Shown: positions 43,756 through 51,952, counted from the stretch's first letter. The stretch is 64,000 nucleotides of DNA from Novosphingobium pentaromativorans US6-1 (GCF_000767465.1 NZ_CP009291.1:3328501-3392500); one strand, 5' to 3'. A program made the numbers and translations. Notes: generated by a model from the letters alone, not told the origin.

Positions 43756-45414
43756 TCAGCCTCCCATCATGGCGGCGAGCGCGCTGCGGCCGCCTGCATC
43801 GGTTTCTGAAAGGAGCTTGGCCGCGTCGGCACCGTCCTTGACGGCCGGCATCATGGCTGCCGCCTGTGCCGCCTGTTCCTGCTTGGCGCGGTTGGCGCGC
43901 AGTTGCTCGACCTCGGTCTCATCCCGCAGGATGCGGCCCGGGACGCCGAGCCGGTCGTAGTATTCGCGCAGCGCCTCGTCGGTGTTGACGTTGTCCATGA
44001 CTTCCGGCTTGGCCGCGGCGAGGTTCCCGGCCATGCCAAGGGCGCGCTCGATCTGGCCGGCGCCAACGGCACGCTGCATGCGCGCAAGGATCGAGACGAA
44101 CTCGACATTGATCTGCGCGCCGCCAGCTTCAGCGAGCGCGGCAGGGGGAGGCGGCAGCAACCCGCCCCGCATCATGATTCCGAAGGTGCGGTCGATCGCT
44201 ACGTGCAGCTTCTCGCCGTTCACGCTATCGATGACTGGCCCGAGCTGGGTCAGCTTTTCCTCGTTGCGGCTGGCGATTTCCTCGATGTTGCGTGGCTGGA
44301 TGCCCCGCATGTTCGTGATCGCGTTGAACAGGTCGGCAAACGACGCACTGTCGATCTGCTGGTAGATCTTCTCGATCTTGCCCTCGATCGCCTGCACCGC
44401 CTGGTAAGGGATCTGGTATGCTGGCATGGCCGCGTACTGATCGAGGTTTGGCACACTACGCGTGGCGCCGGGCTCGCCGGTTACGCGAATGCCCTGCTTG
44501 ACCAGCATCTCGGGCTTCACCAGCTTGTCGACGGCTTCGTTCAACCGCTTTGCGTGGAACTGCAGCTCGCGCAGCGCAGGCAGCGCCTCCATGCCGGGAG
44601 AGACGCCATAGGTGTCACCGCCGATCGTGCCCCAACGCGGCGCCCAGAACGGCTGCTCGTTATAGCCGCGCACGTCCATCATCCGGCCCGCTTTGTCCTC
44701 GGGCAGCCAGTAGGCCGAGATCCACGGCTTCGAACCGAAGCGACCGGGGATGTACTCGCGATTGGGCTCGATCAGGTTGTAGTAGGTGAACGACTGGTCG
44801 CTGCGCTTGCCGGTATAGGCCTGCTTGACCAGGTCTGGTGCCTTGCCGCCGAAGGCTTGCACCAGCTGGCGCGCCGACATCGTGCATTCGCGCACAAGCG
44901 TGTCTGGGGTGAGGGCGTCGGACAGGCCGATCCAGTATTCGCCCGCCGTCATGGCATGGCACACCGAACCAGCGGTCATGTGCTCGGCCATGACACAGGC
45001 CTCGGTGCCGAACAGGCCCATCTCGGCATAGCCCGATTTGGCCGCGCCGTAGAAGTTGGTGCGGGCGAGGAAAGCGTACATCGCCTTCTCGCAATCGGAG
45101 AGCCACCCGCGCACGCCGGGGAGTTCGTTCAGGTCCTCGTCGGCCAGACGTAGCGTGAACCACGGGCTGGACGATGGCGTAAGCCCGCTCGTCATTCCGT
45201 TCGCGAGCGTGCGGAACGCCTCGATGCCGTGTGGATCGAGCAGCCGGTTATTGCGCGTGCGGCGTCGCGTGCCTTTGTTGCTCTCCGAGGCAAGGAAGCG
45301 CGACCGGGCCGGCTGCGCGAAGCGCGAGATGTCTCGCCACTCCGCCTCGTAATCCGAGCGCAGGCACTTGAGCGCGTCGAGGCGAGTCTGGCAATGGTCG
45401 CGCAGGTCGCTCAT
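43756..45414 (-). CDS. Portal (head-tail connector) protein
   Basis: 552 residues matching the podovirus head-tail connector family (T7 gp8-like). Hallmarks: YEAEWRDISRFAQPARSRF, RTLANGMTSGLTPSSSPWF and ETEVEQLRANRAKQEQ at the end. Twelve copies form the portal ring. It follows a small gene and the membrane protein gene in tight overlap. Confidence 0.92.
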   Translation of the reverse strand: MSDLRDHCQTRLDALKCLRSDYEAEWRDISRFAQPARSRFLASESNKGTRRRTRNNRLLDPHGIEAFRTLANGMTSGLTPSSSPWFTLRLADEDLNELPGVRGWLSDCEKAMYAFLARTNFYGAAKSGYAEMGLFGTEACVMAEHMTAGSVCHAMTAGEYWIGLSDALTPDTLVRECTMSARQLVQAFGGKAPDLVKQAYTGKRSDQSFTYYNLIEPNREYIPGRFGSKPWISAYWLPEDKAGRMMDVRGYNEQPFWAPRWGTIGGDTYGVSPGMEALPALRELQFHAKRLNEAVDKLVKPEMLVKQGIRVTGEPGATRSVPNLDQYAAMPAYQIPYQAVQAIEGKIEKIYQQIDSASFADLFNAITNMRGIQPRNIEEIASRNEEKLTQLGPVIDSVNGEKLHVAIDRTFGIMMRGGLLPPPPAALAEAGGAQINVEFVSILARMQRAVGAGQIERALGMAGNLAAAKPEVMDNVNTDEALREYYDRLGVPGRILRDETEVEQLRANRAKQEQAAQAAAMMPAVKDGADAAKLLSETDAGGRSALAAMMGG

Positions 45415-45599
45415 CAGCCGAGCGTCGGCGTCCCGACGGAGGGCGAGCCCACCGTTCCCGAGGGCGACGTCATCAGACCGGCGATGATCGCGCGGCGACG
45501 ACGGCTGTTATCGGTCGATCCCTCGGGCGCGCCGTTGTCAGGCAGCTTCATGGCCTGGCGTTCGGGGACGGATGGGATGTCAGGGGTGCCGGTGCACAT
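45414..45599 (-). CDS. Small phage protein with MCTGTP start
   Basis: 61 residues, polar, with a RRRR cluster and a Ser/Pro/Thr/Gly-rich end. It overlaps both neighbours by one base. Its MCTGTP start resembles MCTANP (43753) and MCGPAA (35664). Function unknown. Confidence 0.7.
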   Translation of the reverse strand: MCTGTPDIPSVPERQAMKLPDNGAPEGSTDNSRRRRAIIAGLMTSPSGTVGSPSVGTPTLG

Positions 45600-45811
45600 C
45601 AGCGCGCTCCTGTGATTAGGCCGAGAAAGCCGATTGCGAGGATGAAGCAGAGGCCGAGGTGGAACGTCTGGCGCTCGAACTCGATCAGCTCGTCTGCCAT
45701 GAAACGAGCACGGTCCTTGACTGCGATGTAGGCGATCCATGCCCACATGCCGCCGCAGTAGACTGCAGCGAGGATGAGCAGGGCGATGATGATGGCGGCC
45801 AGGAACGTCAT
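45599..45811 (-). CDS. Two-span phage membrane protein
   Basis: 70 residues from ATG 45811 with two transmembrane helices (about residues 3-28 and 51-67) joined by an acidic loop. It lies between the Tad2-like gene and portal. It could be a second holin-like or an exclusion protein; no family recognised. Confidence 0.7.
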   Translation of the reverse strand: MTFLAAIIIALLILAAVYCGGMWAWIAYIAVKDRARFMADELIEFERQTFHLGLCFILAIGFLGLITGAR

Positions 45812-46071
45812 TCGACGATTCCCCAGTCCTCGCACAGAAGGTCGCTCTGCGACGCTACCCACGGCACGACGTCGCCCTGTGCGGTCTTCATGTCGATGTG
45901 CGGGCGGTAATCGATGCCTGTGCCTTCGGGATAGATCCCGAGAAGAGGCGGACGATTGACCTTGAAGTGCGAGCCGGGGACAAGGAACAGGAACATGCCC
46001 TTGCCGTTCCAGCCAGCGCGAGAAACGCGCTTGCCGTCTTTCAGTGCCACGAGGGCAGAGCCGAAATCCAT
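45808..46071 (-). CDS. Tad2-like (DUF2829) Thoeris anti-defence protein
   Basis: 87 residues matching DUF2829, now known as the Thoeris anti-defence 2 (Tad2) family. The conserved order is FGSALVALKDGKRVSRAGWNG, GMFLFLVPG, HIDMKTAQGDVVPWVASQSD and a final EDW. Tad2 tetramers sequester the cyclic ADP-ribose-type signal made by ThsB and so block Thoeris. Binding residues are not verified here. It is coupled (ATGA) to the membrane protein gene. Confidence 0.88.
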   Translation of the reverse strand: MDFGSALVALKDGKRVSRAGWNGKGMFLFLVPGSHFKVNRPPLLGIYPEGTGIDYRPHIDMKTAQGDVVPWVASQSDLLCEDWGIVE

Positions 46072-46119
46072 TGATGCCTCCTGATGTCAGGAGGCGGTAT
46101 GCGGCCTATCAGTCTGGCG

Positions 46120-46128
46120 TTGAATCGC
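46120..46128 (-). repeat. GCGATTCAA element E
   Basis: Minus-strand copy 48 bp upstream of the Tad2-like gene and just past the stop-proximal end of the gene before it. Confidence 0.6.
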
Positions 46129-46137
46129 GCGCGGACA

Positions 46138-46323
46138 CTACCATTCGTCGTCGCGGCCGAAGCCTATGGGACGCGGCATGCGCCAAATCTCGTTGCCGTC
46201 TTGATCGAGTAGACCGGTGCGCACAGGCTCATGCATATCCACTTCGGGCACCGGCTCAAGGCGCTGGCCCTCCCACCACTCGCAGTCCGCTGCCCGGTGC
46301 GCGCGCGAAACATACCGGGGCAT
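46138..46323 (-). CDS. Small phage protein of unknown function
   Basis: 61 residues from ATG 46323, 2 bp after the previous stop. Polar with tryptophans (CEWWEGQRLEP) and a LLDQDGNEIWRMPRP strand. No family recognised. Confidence 0.65.
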   Translation of the reverse strand: MPRYVSRAHRAADCEWWEGQRLEPVPEVDMHEPVRTGLLDQDGNEIWRMPRPIGFGRDDEW

Positions 46324-46325
46324 CG

Positions 46326-46520
46326 TCAAAGTCCCTTGTACGGGTCGTAGGGTTCAGGCGTCGGATCCGGGCACCGCGGCATCTCTGCACCGCCATTCTT
46401 GTGAAAACGCTCCACCAGGACTGTCATGTTGTTACGAACCCAATCACGCGGATAGCCGAGCGAGCCAAGGGACTTGAGCCACGCCTCCAGCGCTGGATCA
46501 AATGTCGTCATATGGATCAT
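46326..46520 (-). CDS. Small phage protein of unknown function
   Basis: 64 residues (or 61 from ATG 46511). Begins within the terminase 3' end. FDPALEAWLKSLGSLGYPRDWVRNN looks like a small helical domain. No family recognised. Confidence 0.65.
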   Translation of the reverse strand: MIHMTTFDPALEAWLKSLGSLGYPRDWVRNNMTVLVERFHKNGGAEMPRCPDPTPEPYDPYKGL

Positions 46521-48081
46521 ATCCTCCAGAATTGGCCTGCATCTCTTCCCACACTTCAGCCTTCACGGTTGAAAGATTGGCGAGGCAGCACGCGTCGCCG
46601 TCATCGGGTGAGTGGCCCAGCCGCTTCTTTTGCTGCTCTTTGGGCTCTATGAAGATACCGGCTGGGCGAAGCTCCCATCGGTAGCTTGCGAGGTCGCGTC
46701 GTAGACGGGGATCGGGCGGCAATGCGATCGGGTTTGGATTTTGCGGGTCGAGCTCTTCGCGCATTCCCCAGATCACCTCGGCGCGCAGGTTCACAAACTT
46801 GAGCGTGCCATCTGCCGTCGTCCCCTTCGATCCGTTGGCAAAATTCACCGGAACGACCTGCACACCATTGGCCGTGAGGAAGTTGCAGCATGAAAGCCCC
46901 CAGCCGATCACGTCAGCATGCACAACGGCACGGTCCTTGCGGTTTTCGATTACCTTGGCGGCTGCTATCGGCCCGGCGCGTTCTTGCGGGATCTCTATGC
47001 CGGGAATGCGAACCGGCTTCGCGAACCAGGTCCCATGACGCGGGTAGATCGTCATATTGTCCTTGCCGCCGGCAGCCGGGTCGACGCCCATACTATCCAT
47101 AGGACTCGGTGCTTCCTTCGGCGCCCAGCGCGCCATGGCCGCGTCGATCCATGTCGTTGGAATAACCTGCCAGGGATCATCCTGCACGCCCGCATTGAAG
47201 TCGCCTTCCAGCATCTGGGAGCGCAGTGGCTCCGGTAGCGATTGCAGCGTCTGGATGTAGCCCGAGCGGACATAGAAGTAGTTGTCGGTAACGCGAGACG
47301 GGATGAAGGTCCGAGACCGCGCTGTAATCACCTTTTCAGGCGAGAACTCTGACGGATCGAAATCATACAGTGGCTCACCGCGAAATAGCACGAAGGGCCG
47401 GTCGTCCTCGCATTCCACATCTTTTCCGCGGATCGTCGTGAACCAACGCAGCTCGCCTGGCTTGGCTGGATTCGGGTGGTTTGGATCAAGCCATGGTCCG
47501 AAGTAGTCAATCACCCAGCGGCCCTCGGTCGTGGTAGGCGGATTGAATGTCATGAGCACGCGGCATCGCTGGATCGGATCGTTCGAACGGGTCCAGCCCA
47601 TGGTGAACCGCACTTGCGTTTCGCGCTGCTCCGTCACCTCGTCGTAAGCTTTCAGGTCATGGGGGCGCCCCTGCCACTTCTGGTGATCGGTTGGATTGTC
47701 CAATCCCGCGAATTCAATCAGGCGCTCTCCCACACGCCATGCCGACTTCTGCGAGTTGTAGCCGCTGGTTGACCCGAGAATCTCAGTAAGACGCTGGATG
47801 ATGCCTTCGGTCTGCGTCTTCTCCCGGCGGAAGATGGCAGAGCGCTTGTGCTCGGTCAGCGCGAGCCCTGAGATCAGGTCGGACTTACCGCCACCGGCTG
47901 CACCGCCATAGCCCGTCACAAACGCCAGACTGTCCGCAGCCTCTGACTGCCTGCCAACCTGCGCGCGCCAGATGTGGTGTGCAAGGTCAGCTTCTAGCAG
48001 CGCGTCGATCTCCGCGCGCAGTTCGGGCGATGCCGCGTAGTAAAGCGCTTCCCACTCAGCCGGCGTCGTCGGCAGGCTCAT
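46498..48081 (-). CDS. Terminase large subunit
   Basis: 527 residues. ATPase: Walker A GYGGAAGGGKS (57-67) and Walker B ending in DE (147-148). Nuclease: first acidic motif GVDPAAGG (D334) with later acidic residues near DDGDACC. It packages DNA into the prohead through the portal. It overlaps the small subunit by 26 bp. Confidence 0.95.
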   Translation of the reverse strand: MSLPTTPAEWEALYYAASPELRAEIDALLEADLAHHIWRAQVGRQSEAADSLAFVTGYGGAAGGGKSDLISGLALTEHKRSAIFRREKTQTEGIIQRLTEILGSTSGYNSQKSAWRVGERLIEFAGLDNPTDHQKWQGRPHDLKAYDEVTEQRETQVRFTMGWTRSNDPIQRCRVLMTFNPPTTTEGRWVIDYFGPWLDPNHPNPAKPGELRWFTTIRGKDVECEDDRPFVLFRGEPLYDFDPSEFSPEKVITARSRTFIPSRVTDNYFYVRSGYIQTLQSLPEPLRSQMLEGDFNAGVQDDPWQVIPTTWIDAAMARWAPKEAPSPMDSMGVDPAAGGKDNMTIYPRHGTWFAKPVRIPGIEIPQERAGPIAAAKVIENRKDRAVVHADVIGWGLSCCNFLTANGVQVVPVNFANGSKGTTADGTLKFVNLRAEVIWGMREELDPQNPNPIALPPDPRLRRDLASYRWELRPAGIFIEPKEQQKKRLGHSPDDGDACCLANLSTVKAEVWEEMQANSGGYDPYDDI

Positions 48082-48769
48082 CGCCCTGTTCTCCGATCAT
48101 GCTGTGGGCTTGCGCTGCTATCGCCGCGAGACGCGTAAACTTGGCAACGTCGTCCAGCTCGATCTTCTCGCCGTCCGCATCAGCGTGCTTCACCGTTGTG
48201 GCGTCCCCGTACTTTTTCGGCTGGAGCTTGCCGGCCATCCACTTGCGCGCATCGATGCGTAGCTTCGACCGCTGGACATGCTCCGCGTCGAACGCCTGGT
48301 ATTCCGAGCCGTCGTCACGCGTGCGTGTGACATAGTCGTTGCTACCATCGTCGGCGATGTCGAGGATCTCGTCGAAGATCGCATCAGCCTGCGCCTCGCG
48401 CGCGCGCGCATAGCGCTCCGAAAAATCAGGGTGTAAGTCGCGGGAAAGCCAATAGAAAACTGTGCTCTGCGCAGGTATCCCGTCGTCTAGGCAGATGCTG
48501 CGAAGACTGCGCCCCTCCACCAATGCGGCGCAGATGCGGTCAGCGATCTCTTCAGAGTAGGCCGATGGCCGACCAATCTTCGCGCCACTGGCCCGCATGG
48601 ACTTGATGGCCTCCTGCACGTCCTCGCGAGCGAGAAGAGCCGCAGCCTTTTTGGCAGCAACACCTGACGACACCCGATAGCCAGCACGAATATATGCTTT
48701 CGGCCCGTCCAGGTCGACGAGGTACTCCTCGACGAACCGCTGCTGCTTCGGAGTGAGCGGCTTACTCAC
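48056..48769 (-). CDS. Terminase small subunit with two DNA-binding parts
   Basis: 237 residues from GTG 48769, whose GTGA overlaps the previous stop; the longer frame to 48877 has a basic non-conserved lead. The first part (LTPKQQRFVEEYLVDLDGPKAYIRAGY) is a Terminase_2-type HTH. A second part (GRPSAYSEEIADRICAALVEG) is Sf6-type. The combination in one chain is noteworthy. It recognises the packaging site. Confidence 0.88.
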   Translation of the reverse strand: MSKPLTPKQQRFVEEYLVDLDGPKAYIRAGYRVSSGVAAKKAAALLAREDVQEAIKSMRASGAKIGRPSAYSEEIADRICAALVEGRSLRSICLDDGIPAQSTVFYWLSRDLHPDFSERYARAREAQADAIFDEILDIADDGSNDYVTRTRDDGSEYQAFDAEHVQRSKLRIDARKWMAGKLQPKKYGDATTVKHADADGEKIELDDVAKFTRLAAIAAQAHSMIGEQGDEPADDAG

Positions 48770-49128
48770 ACTGCCCCCTTGCGAACCTGCACCTTGCCGC
48801 CTGCGCGCGAACCGGCGCCGCACCCGCGGGGCACGTGGCGGCTGGTCGTCTGCTGGTTCGGCGCTTTCATGGTCCACTGGCCTGTAGCGCAGATCTGCAC
48901 ACGCCTGAATCGCTGGAACCGGATCACCTTGATCAGGCCGCGTTCCTCAAGCCTCTTGACCACAGTCGGTGCGCCGCTCGACGAGCTGCAGCCGATCATC
49001 ATCTCCAGGTCGAGATTGAGCGGGCAGGGCTCTCCGGCCTCAGCCGCCCGGCACAGCTCATCATAGATGATCGTCTCGTTCGGCGTCATCTCGGTGCCGG
49101 TGCGCGGATTGATCGACCGCATTTTCAT
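48766..49128 (-). CDS. Winged-helix phage protein
   Basis: 120 residues. A winged-helix pattern (LDLEMMIGCSSSSGAPTVVKRLEERGLIKV) is followed by a basic, Gly/Arg-rich tail. Located just before terminase; it may regulate late genes or assist packaging. ATGA/GTGA overlaps on both sides. Confidence 0.75.
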   Translation of the reverse strand: MKMRSINPRTGTEMTPNETIIYDELCRAAEAGEPCPLNLDLEMMIGCSSSSGAPTVVKRLEERGLIKVIRFQRFRRVQICATGQWTMKAPNQQTTSRHVPRGCGAGSRAGGKVQVRKGAV

Positions 49129-49394
49129 TCCCCTTCCTCACGATTGCCGCGCCCGTAGCGGCTGAGCCCAAGACGCCTGACCTGGCGCCGGTAGTTGGTC
49201 GCCGGCTGCACCGTGACGACCACGAAATTCCTGATGATGATCCGCTGGCCGCCCGGCAGGCGGACGCACTCGCAGCCGAAGTCGGCGGCGCACTGGACGG
49301 CTGGTGTCGAACGCGCCGCGCGAGCCTCGTCCTCCGTGCAGCGCCGTACGCTCTCCATGTACCGGCTGATGGCGTAGCTCGACACCCGGATCAT
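49125..49394 (-). CDS. Small phage protein of unknown function
   Basis: 89 residues with an alpha-beta pattern (SAISRYME-like helix, then GQRIIIRNFVVVTVQP strands) and a basic end. Coupled to both neighbours by ATGA. No family assigned; the fold pattern resembles small RelE-like proteins but no catalytic set is visible. Confidence 0.65.
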   Translation of the reverse strand: MIRVSSYAISRYMESVRRCTEDEARAARSTPAVQCAADFGCECVRLPGGQRIIIRNFVVVTVQPATNYRRQVRRLGLSRYGRGNREEGE

Positions 49395-49810
49395 GCCGCG
49401 CTGTCCTCCTCCCAGAACAGGCGGCCGTCGCGCTCAACGATCCAGCCTTGCGAGAGCCCGATGCGCTTCAACTCCGCGCTCAGCGTTTCCGGATCGGGCA
49501 GCGGCTCGGTCCTGATCGGACGCTCTGGGGCGACGAGGCGCAGCATCGGCGGCGTCTTGGGCCGGTTGTACCAGGCGAGGTCCTCGCGCGTCGCCTCGAT
49601 GATCGCGGGCACGATCTGGGCATGATGCGTGCACTTCATGCGCGCCGCGCGGATTCCTGCCTCGAAGATGTGCAGGGGAAGATGGGCGAGCGTCTCGAGC
49701 GCGACGTCGAGCCATTCGTCCGCCTCCTGGGGCGACATGCCGACCGGACGCACAAGGGCGAGACTGGCTGACAGCATGGCTCCCATAACCATTTCCGGTT
49801 CATCGTTCAC
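49391..49810 (-). CDS. Phage replication-region protein of unknown function
   Basis: 139 residues from GTG 49810, chosen because it overlaps the initiator stop and is followed by VNDEPEMVMGAML. Helical. WLDVALETLAHLPLHIFEAGIRAAR resembles small proteins encoded after phage initiators that may load a helicase, but this is inference. Confidence 0.65.
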   Translation of the reverse strand: MNDEPEMVMGAMLSASLALVRPVGMSPQEADEWLDVALETLAHLPLHIFEAGIRAARMKCTHHAQIVPAIIEATREDLAWYNRPKTPPMLRLVAPERPIRTEPLPDPETLSAELKRIGLSQGWIVERDGRLFWEEDSAA

Positions 49811-50624
49811 CGATTGCGATCCTTTGCTGGTGTTGTTCCTGATCAAGCCTGCGCTGGCGGCGGCGCTCTGCCACTTCGAAGCCGATCTGTTTCGTCGATG
49901 GGCGCTCAGGTGCGCTGCCCTGGTGGAATGAAACCCGACCGGCAGCGCGCTCTGCCTCCGCCTTCAGGCCCGCCGTGATCCACTCCACCGGGTTTTCCGG
50001 CGTGTGCTTCTGGCACCGGGCCAGCACGGCGATTACCACGCTCTCGTGGTAGTTCTTCTTCCAGCGCCCGATGATCGAGCGGGCAGGCTGCTCCTTGTGC
50101 CCGGCATCCATCAGGATCGTCAGGCCGGTCCGGAAAATCGTCGCCGCAAAATCGAGGGCCAAAGGAGGCGGCGCGTCGTCGCGCCCGTCAGCTTTAGCTG
50201 ACGGAATATCTCTTGTTCCCTTGTTCCCTTGTTCTTTTGTTGTCCGGTCGCTGTCCGGTCGCTGTCCGGTTTCCTGTCCGGCTGCTTGTCCGGTCTTGGT
50301 TTCGACGTCCTGATATTTGGCGTAGTTGCAGATGGTTATGATCGTCTTGCCCTGTCCGGTTGCCCGTCCGATCATTTGTTCGGTTTCGAGACGGGTCAAA
50401 AACCGCTCCACCGCCGAAGGGGACCAGCCCCATGCTTCGGCCAACTGCGAGCGGCTGGCGCAGAGCTGCCCGCGCTCAAGCGAGATGACCTTGCCGCTGA
50501 TGTCATAGGGCGTCGGCTTCCAGCATGCCTTGGCAACCAGCCAGAAGAACGCGCGAAAGCGTTCCCCGTCCTTCAGGAGGGGATGATCAAGTGCGTCTCG
50601 CTCCATGACGATGAAGCCCGTCAA
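49800..50624 (-). CDS. Phage replication initiator-like protein
   Basis: 274 residues from TTG 50624, which has GGAG in front and gives TGFIVMERDALDHPLL, the usual start of this group; ATG 50606 is the alternative. A winged-helix domain (QLAEAWGWSPSAVERFLTRLE) is followed by a repetitive linker (residues about 110-128) whose DNA forms iterons, then a C-terminal helical domain. This is the lambda O-like arrangement. Confidence 0.8.
   Translation of the reverse strand: MTGFIVMERDALDHPLLKDGERFRAFFWLVAKACWKPTPYDISGKVISLERGQLCASRSQLAEAWGWSPSAVERFLTRLETEQMIGRATGQGKTIITICNYAKYQDVETKTGQAAGQETGQRPDSDRTTKEQGNKGTRDIPSAKADGRDDAPPPLALDFAATIFRTGLTILMDAGHKEQPARSIIGRWKKNYHESVVIAVLARCQKHTPENPVEWITAGLKAEAERAAGRVSFHQGSAPERPSTKQIGFEVAERRRQRRLDQEQHQQRIAIGER
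50205..50359. other. Candidate phage replication origin with iterons
   Basis: TGTCCGG occurs at 50241, 50252, 50263, 50275 and 50287, at 11-12 bp spacing (one helical turn), and again at 50353. Next to it lies a T-rich tract of CTTGTTCC repeats (50205-50240) that could melt. The block lies inside the initiator gene as in lambda-type origins. No replication data are available. Confidence 0.6.
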
Positions 50625-50950
50625 ATGACGATCTCCACGCGCCCGGGCGTCGCCGGTTCGTGGAACTCTGGGTAGGGCACGAAGCGCTTGTCGTTGACCT
50701 TCAGGGCATCGGCGATGCCGTCGAAGATCGGCTTCATGCGGTTCATGAAGTTCGCGCGGTCGCTGCGCCTGTCGGGCGGATAGAAGCGCACGACGATCTT
50801 GATGTCGCCATCCGCCGGTACCGCTGGATGGGCCTCCAGCGCGGCTACGAAGGCCCATGCGCGCCACTTCTTGGTAATGGAGGCCTTGCGCCGCCAATGG
50901 CCCTTGGCGTGCCCAGAGAGCGCAGACGGAGGGAAGGGGAGTTCGATCAA
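50621..50950 (-). CDS. RusA family Holliday junction resolvase
   Basis: 109 residues. The start MIELPFPPSALSGHAKGHWR and the acidic catalytic region PPDRRSDRANFMNRMKPIFDG (D60, D64, D77) define RusA. It resolves branched DNA before packaging or in recombination. It overlaps the DnaA-like gene by ATGA. Confidence 0.9.
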   Translation of the reverse strand: MIELPFPPSALSGHAKGHWRRKASITKKWRAWAFVAALEAHPAVPADGDIKIVVRFYPPDRRSDRANFMNRMKPIFDGIADALKVNDKRFVPYPEFHEPATPGRVEIVI

Positions 50951-51714
50951 GGCTCTACCCCCACTGTAACGCCCATCATGAAATCCAGCTCGTCAGCAGA
51001 GCGGGCGGCTTTCAGGACGCAAGGCGCGTTCGCCATCCACGCATCAACGAAGGCCTGGTCGCGCATGCCGACATCGAAGAATGCCTTGACCGAGTGGATG
51101 GCCGTGCTGTGGTCGCGTCCGCCCATGAATCGACCGATCTGCGGGTAGCTGTTCCTGCGCGCCCGCAGCACCGTTGCTGTGAGTTGCCTGACGCGCACGA
51201 TGTCGCGCTTGCGCGATTTGCCGATGATCTCTCCCACCGTGATACCGAAGGGATCGCCACACCGCTCCATGACGTCGTTTATCGTGATGGCAGGCCAGGC
51301 AGGGACACGCTTGACCGGCGGTGGAGGGACCACATTTTCCCGGCGAAGCACGACAGCCAGTCGCCGACTTCGCTCCACGACAGAGGACGCAAGGTGGCCG
51401 ATGGAGCGCGCGTAGTCCTGCTCGGGCTCGTCGTCAGCCTCCTCGGCCCATTCTTCCTCGTCGACAGCGCGAAGCGCCGCACGGCTGGCAACGAGGCCGG
51501 TCCAGTCTTCTCGCCATCCGCGGATCTTTTCCAACGAGGGCGCGGTCGTGTAGCGATCGAGCACACGAGCGCGGACGGTAGAGGCGTCGGATATGTACCG
51601 GACCAGCCTCTGCGCATATGCGGCGGCGGTTACGGGCTCGGAATCCGGAAGGCCGCAGCTCGCGAACCATTCGGTATTGGCGGTGCGACCGCTCAGGATA
51701 TTGCGTGCAACCAT
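50947..51714 (-). CDS. Phage protein with isolated DnaA domain IV
   Basis: 255 residues. The last third (about residues 165-225) is a DnaA C-terminal DNA-binding domain: FGITVGEIIGKSRKRDIVRVRQ, then the box-contacting signature IGRFMGGRDHSTAIHSV. No AAA+ ATPase domain is present. The N-terminal 160 residues are helical and unassigned. Next to RusA, the initiator and iterons it may compete for or use DnaA boxes. Confidence 0.88.
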   Translation of the reverse strand: MVARNILSGRTANTEWFASCGLPDSEPVTAAAYAQRLVRYISDASTVRARVLDRYTTAPSLEKIRGWREDWTGLVASRAALRAVDEEEWAEEADDEPEQDYARSIGHLASSVVERSRRLAVVLRRENVVPPPPVKRVPAWPAITINDVMERCGDPFGITVGEIIGKSRKRDIVRVRQLTATVLRARRNSYPQIGRFMGGRDHSTAIHSVKAFFDVGMRDQAFVDAWMANAPCVLKAARSADELDFMMGVTVGVEP

Positions 51715-51724
51715 CAGTCGCCTC

Positions 51725-51949
51725 TCAGAACATCATCATCTGCGGATCGTCGTTGTTCGCGATCCAGTGGTCCCGGGCAGCACGCGCGCTCTCCAGCGCG
51801 GTGGCCGCATCATCGTGCTCGGCGGTTGCCCGCTGCAGCCGCACGGCGGCACGCTCGACGCGCTGCTCGCAAAGCGTGACGATCGTCTCCAGCCGGGGAA
51901 GATCCGGCTCGGCTGGTGTCAGGCCGGGAATGTCTGCCGCACTCGCCAT
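51725..51949 (-). CDS. Coiled-coil phage protein
   Basis: 74 residues, mostly one long helix (EQRVERAAVRLQRATAEHDDA) ending DDPQMMMF. Lies between the DnaA-like gene and a regulator-like gene. Function unknown. Confidence 0.65.
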   Translation of the reverse strand: MASAADIPGLTPAEPDLPRLETIVTLCEQRVERAAVRLQRATAEHDDAATALESARAARDHWIANNDDPQMMMF

Positions 51950-51952
51950 GGT

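Noticed and set aside
26275..46128. T7-type promoters for a phage RNA polymerase
   Set aside because: The repeated element is only 12 bp, lacks the T7 promoter layout, and no single-subunit RNA polymerase gene is present.
48905..48912. Sixth copy of the GCGATTCAA element
   Set aside because: Matches only eight bases (GCGATTCA then G) and lies within coding sequence of the winged-helix gene.
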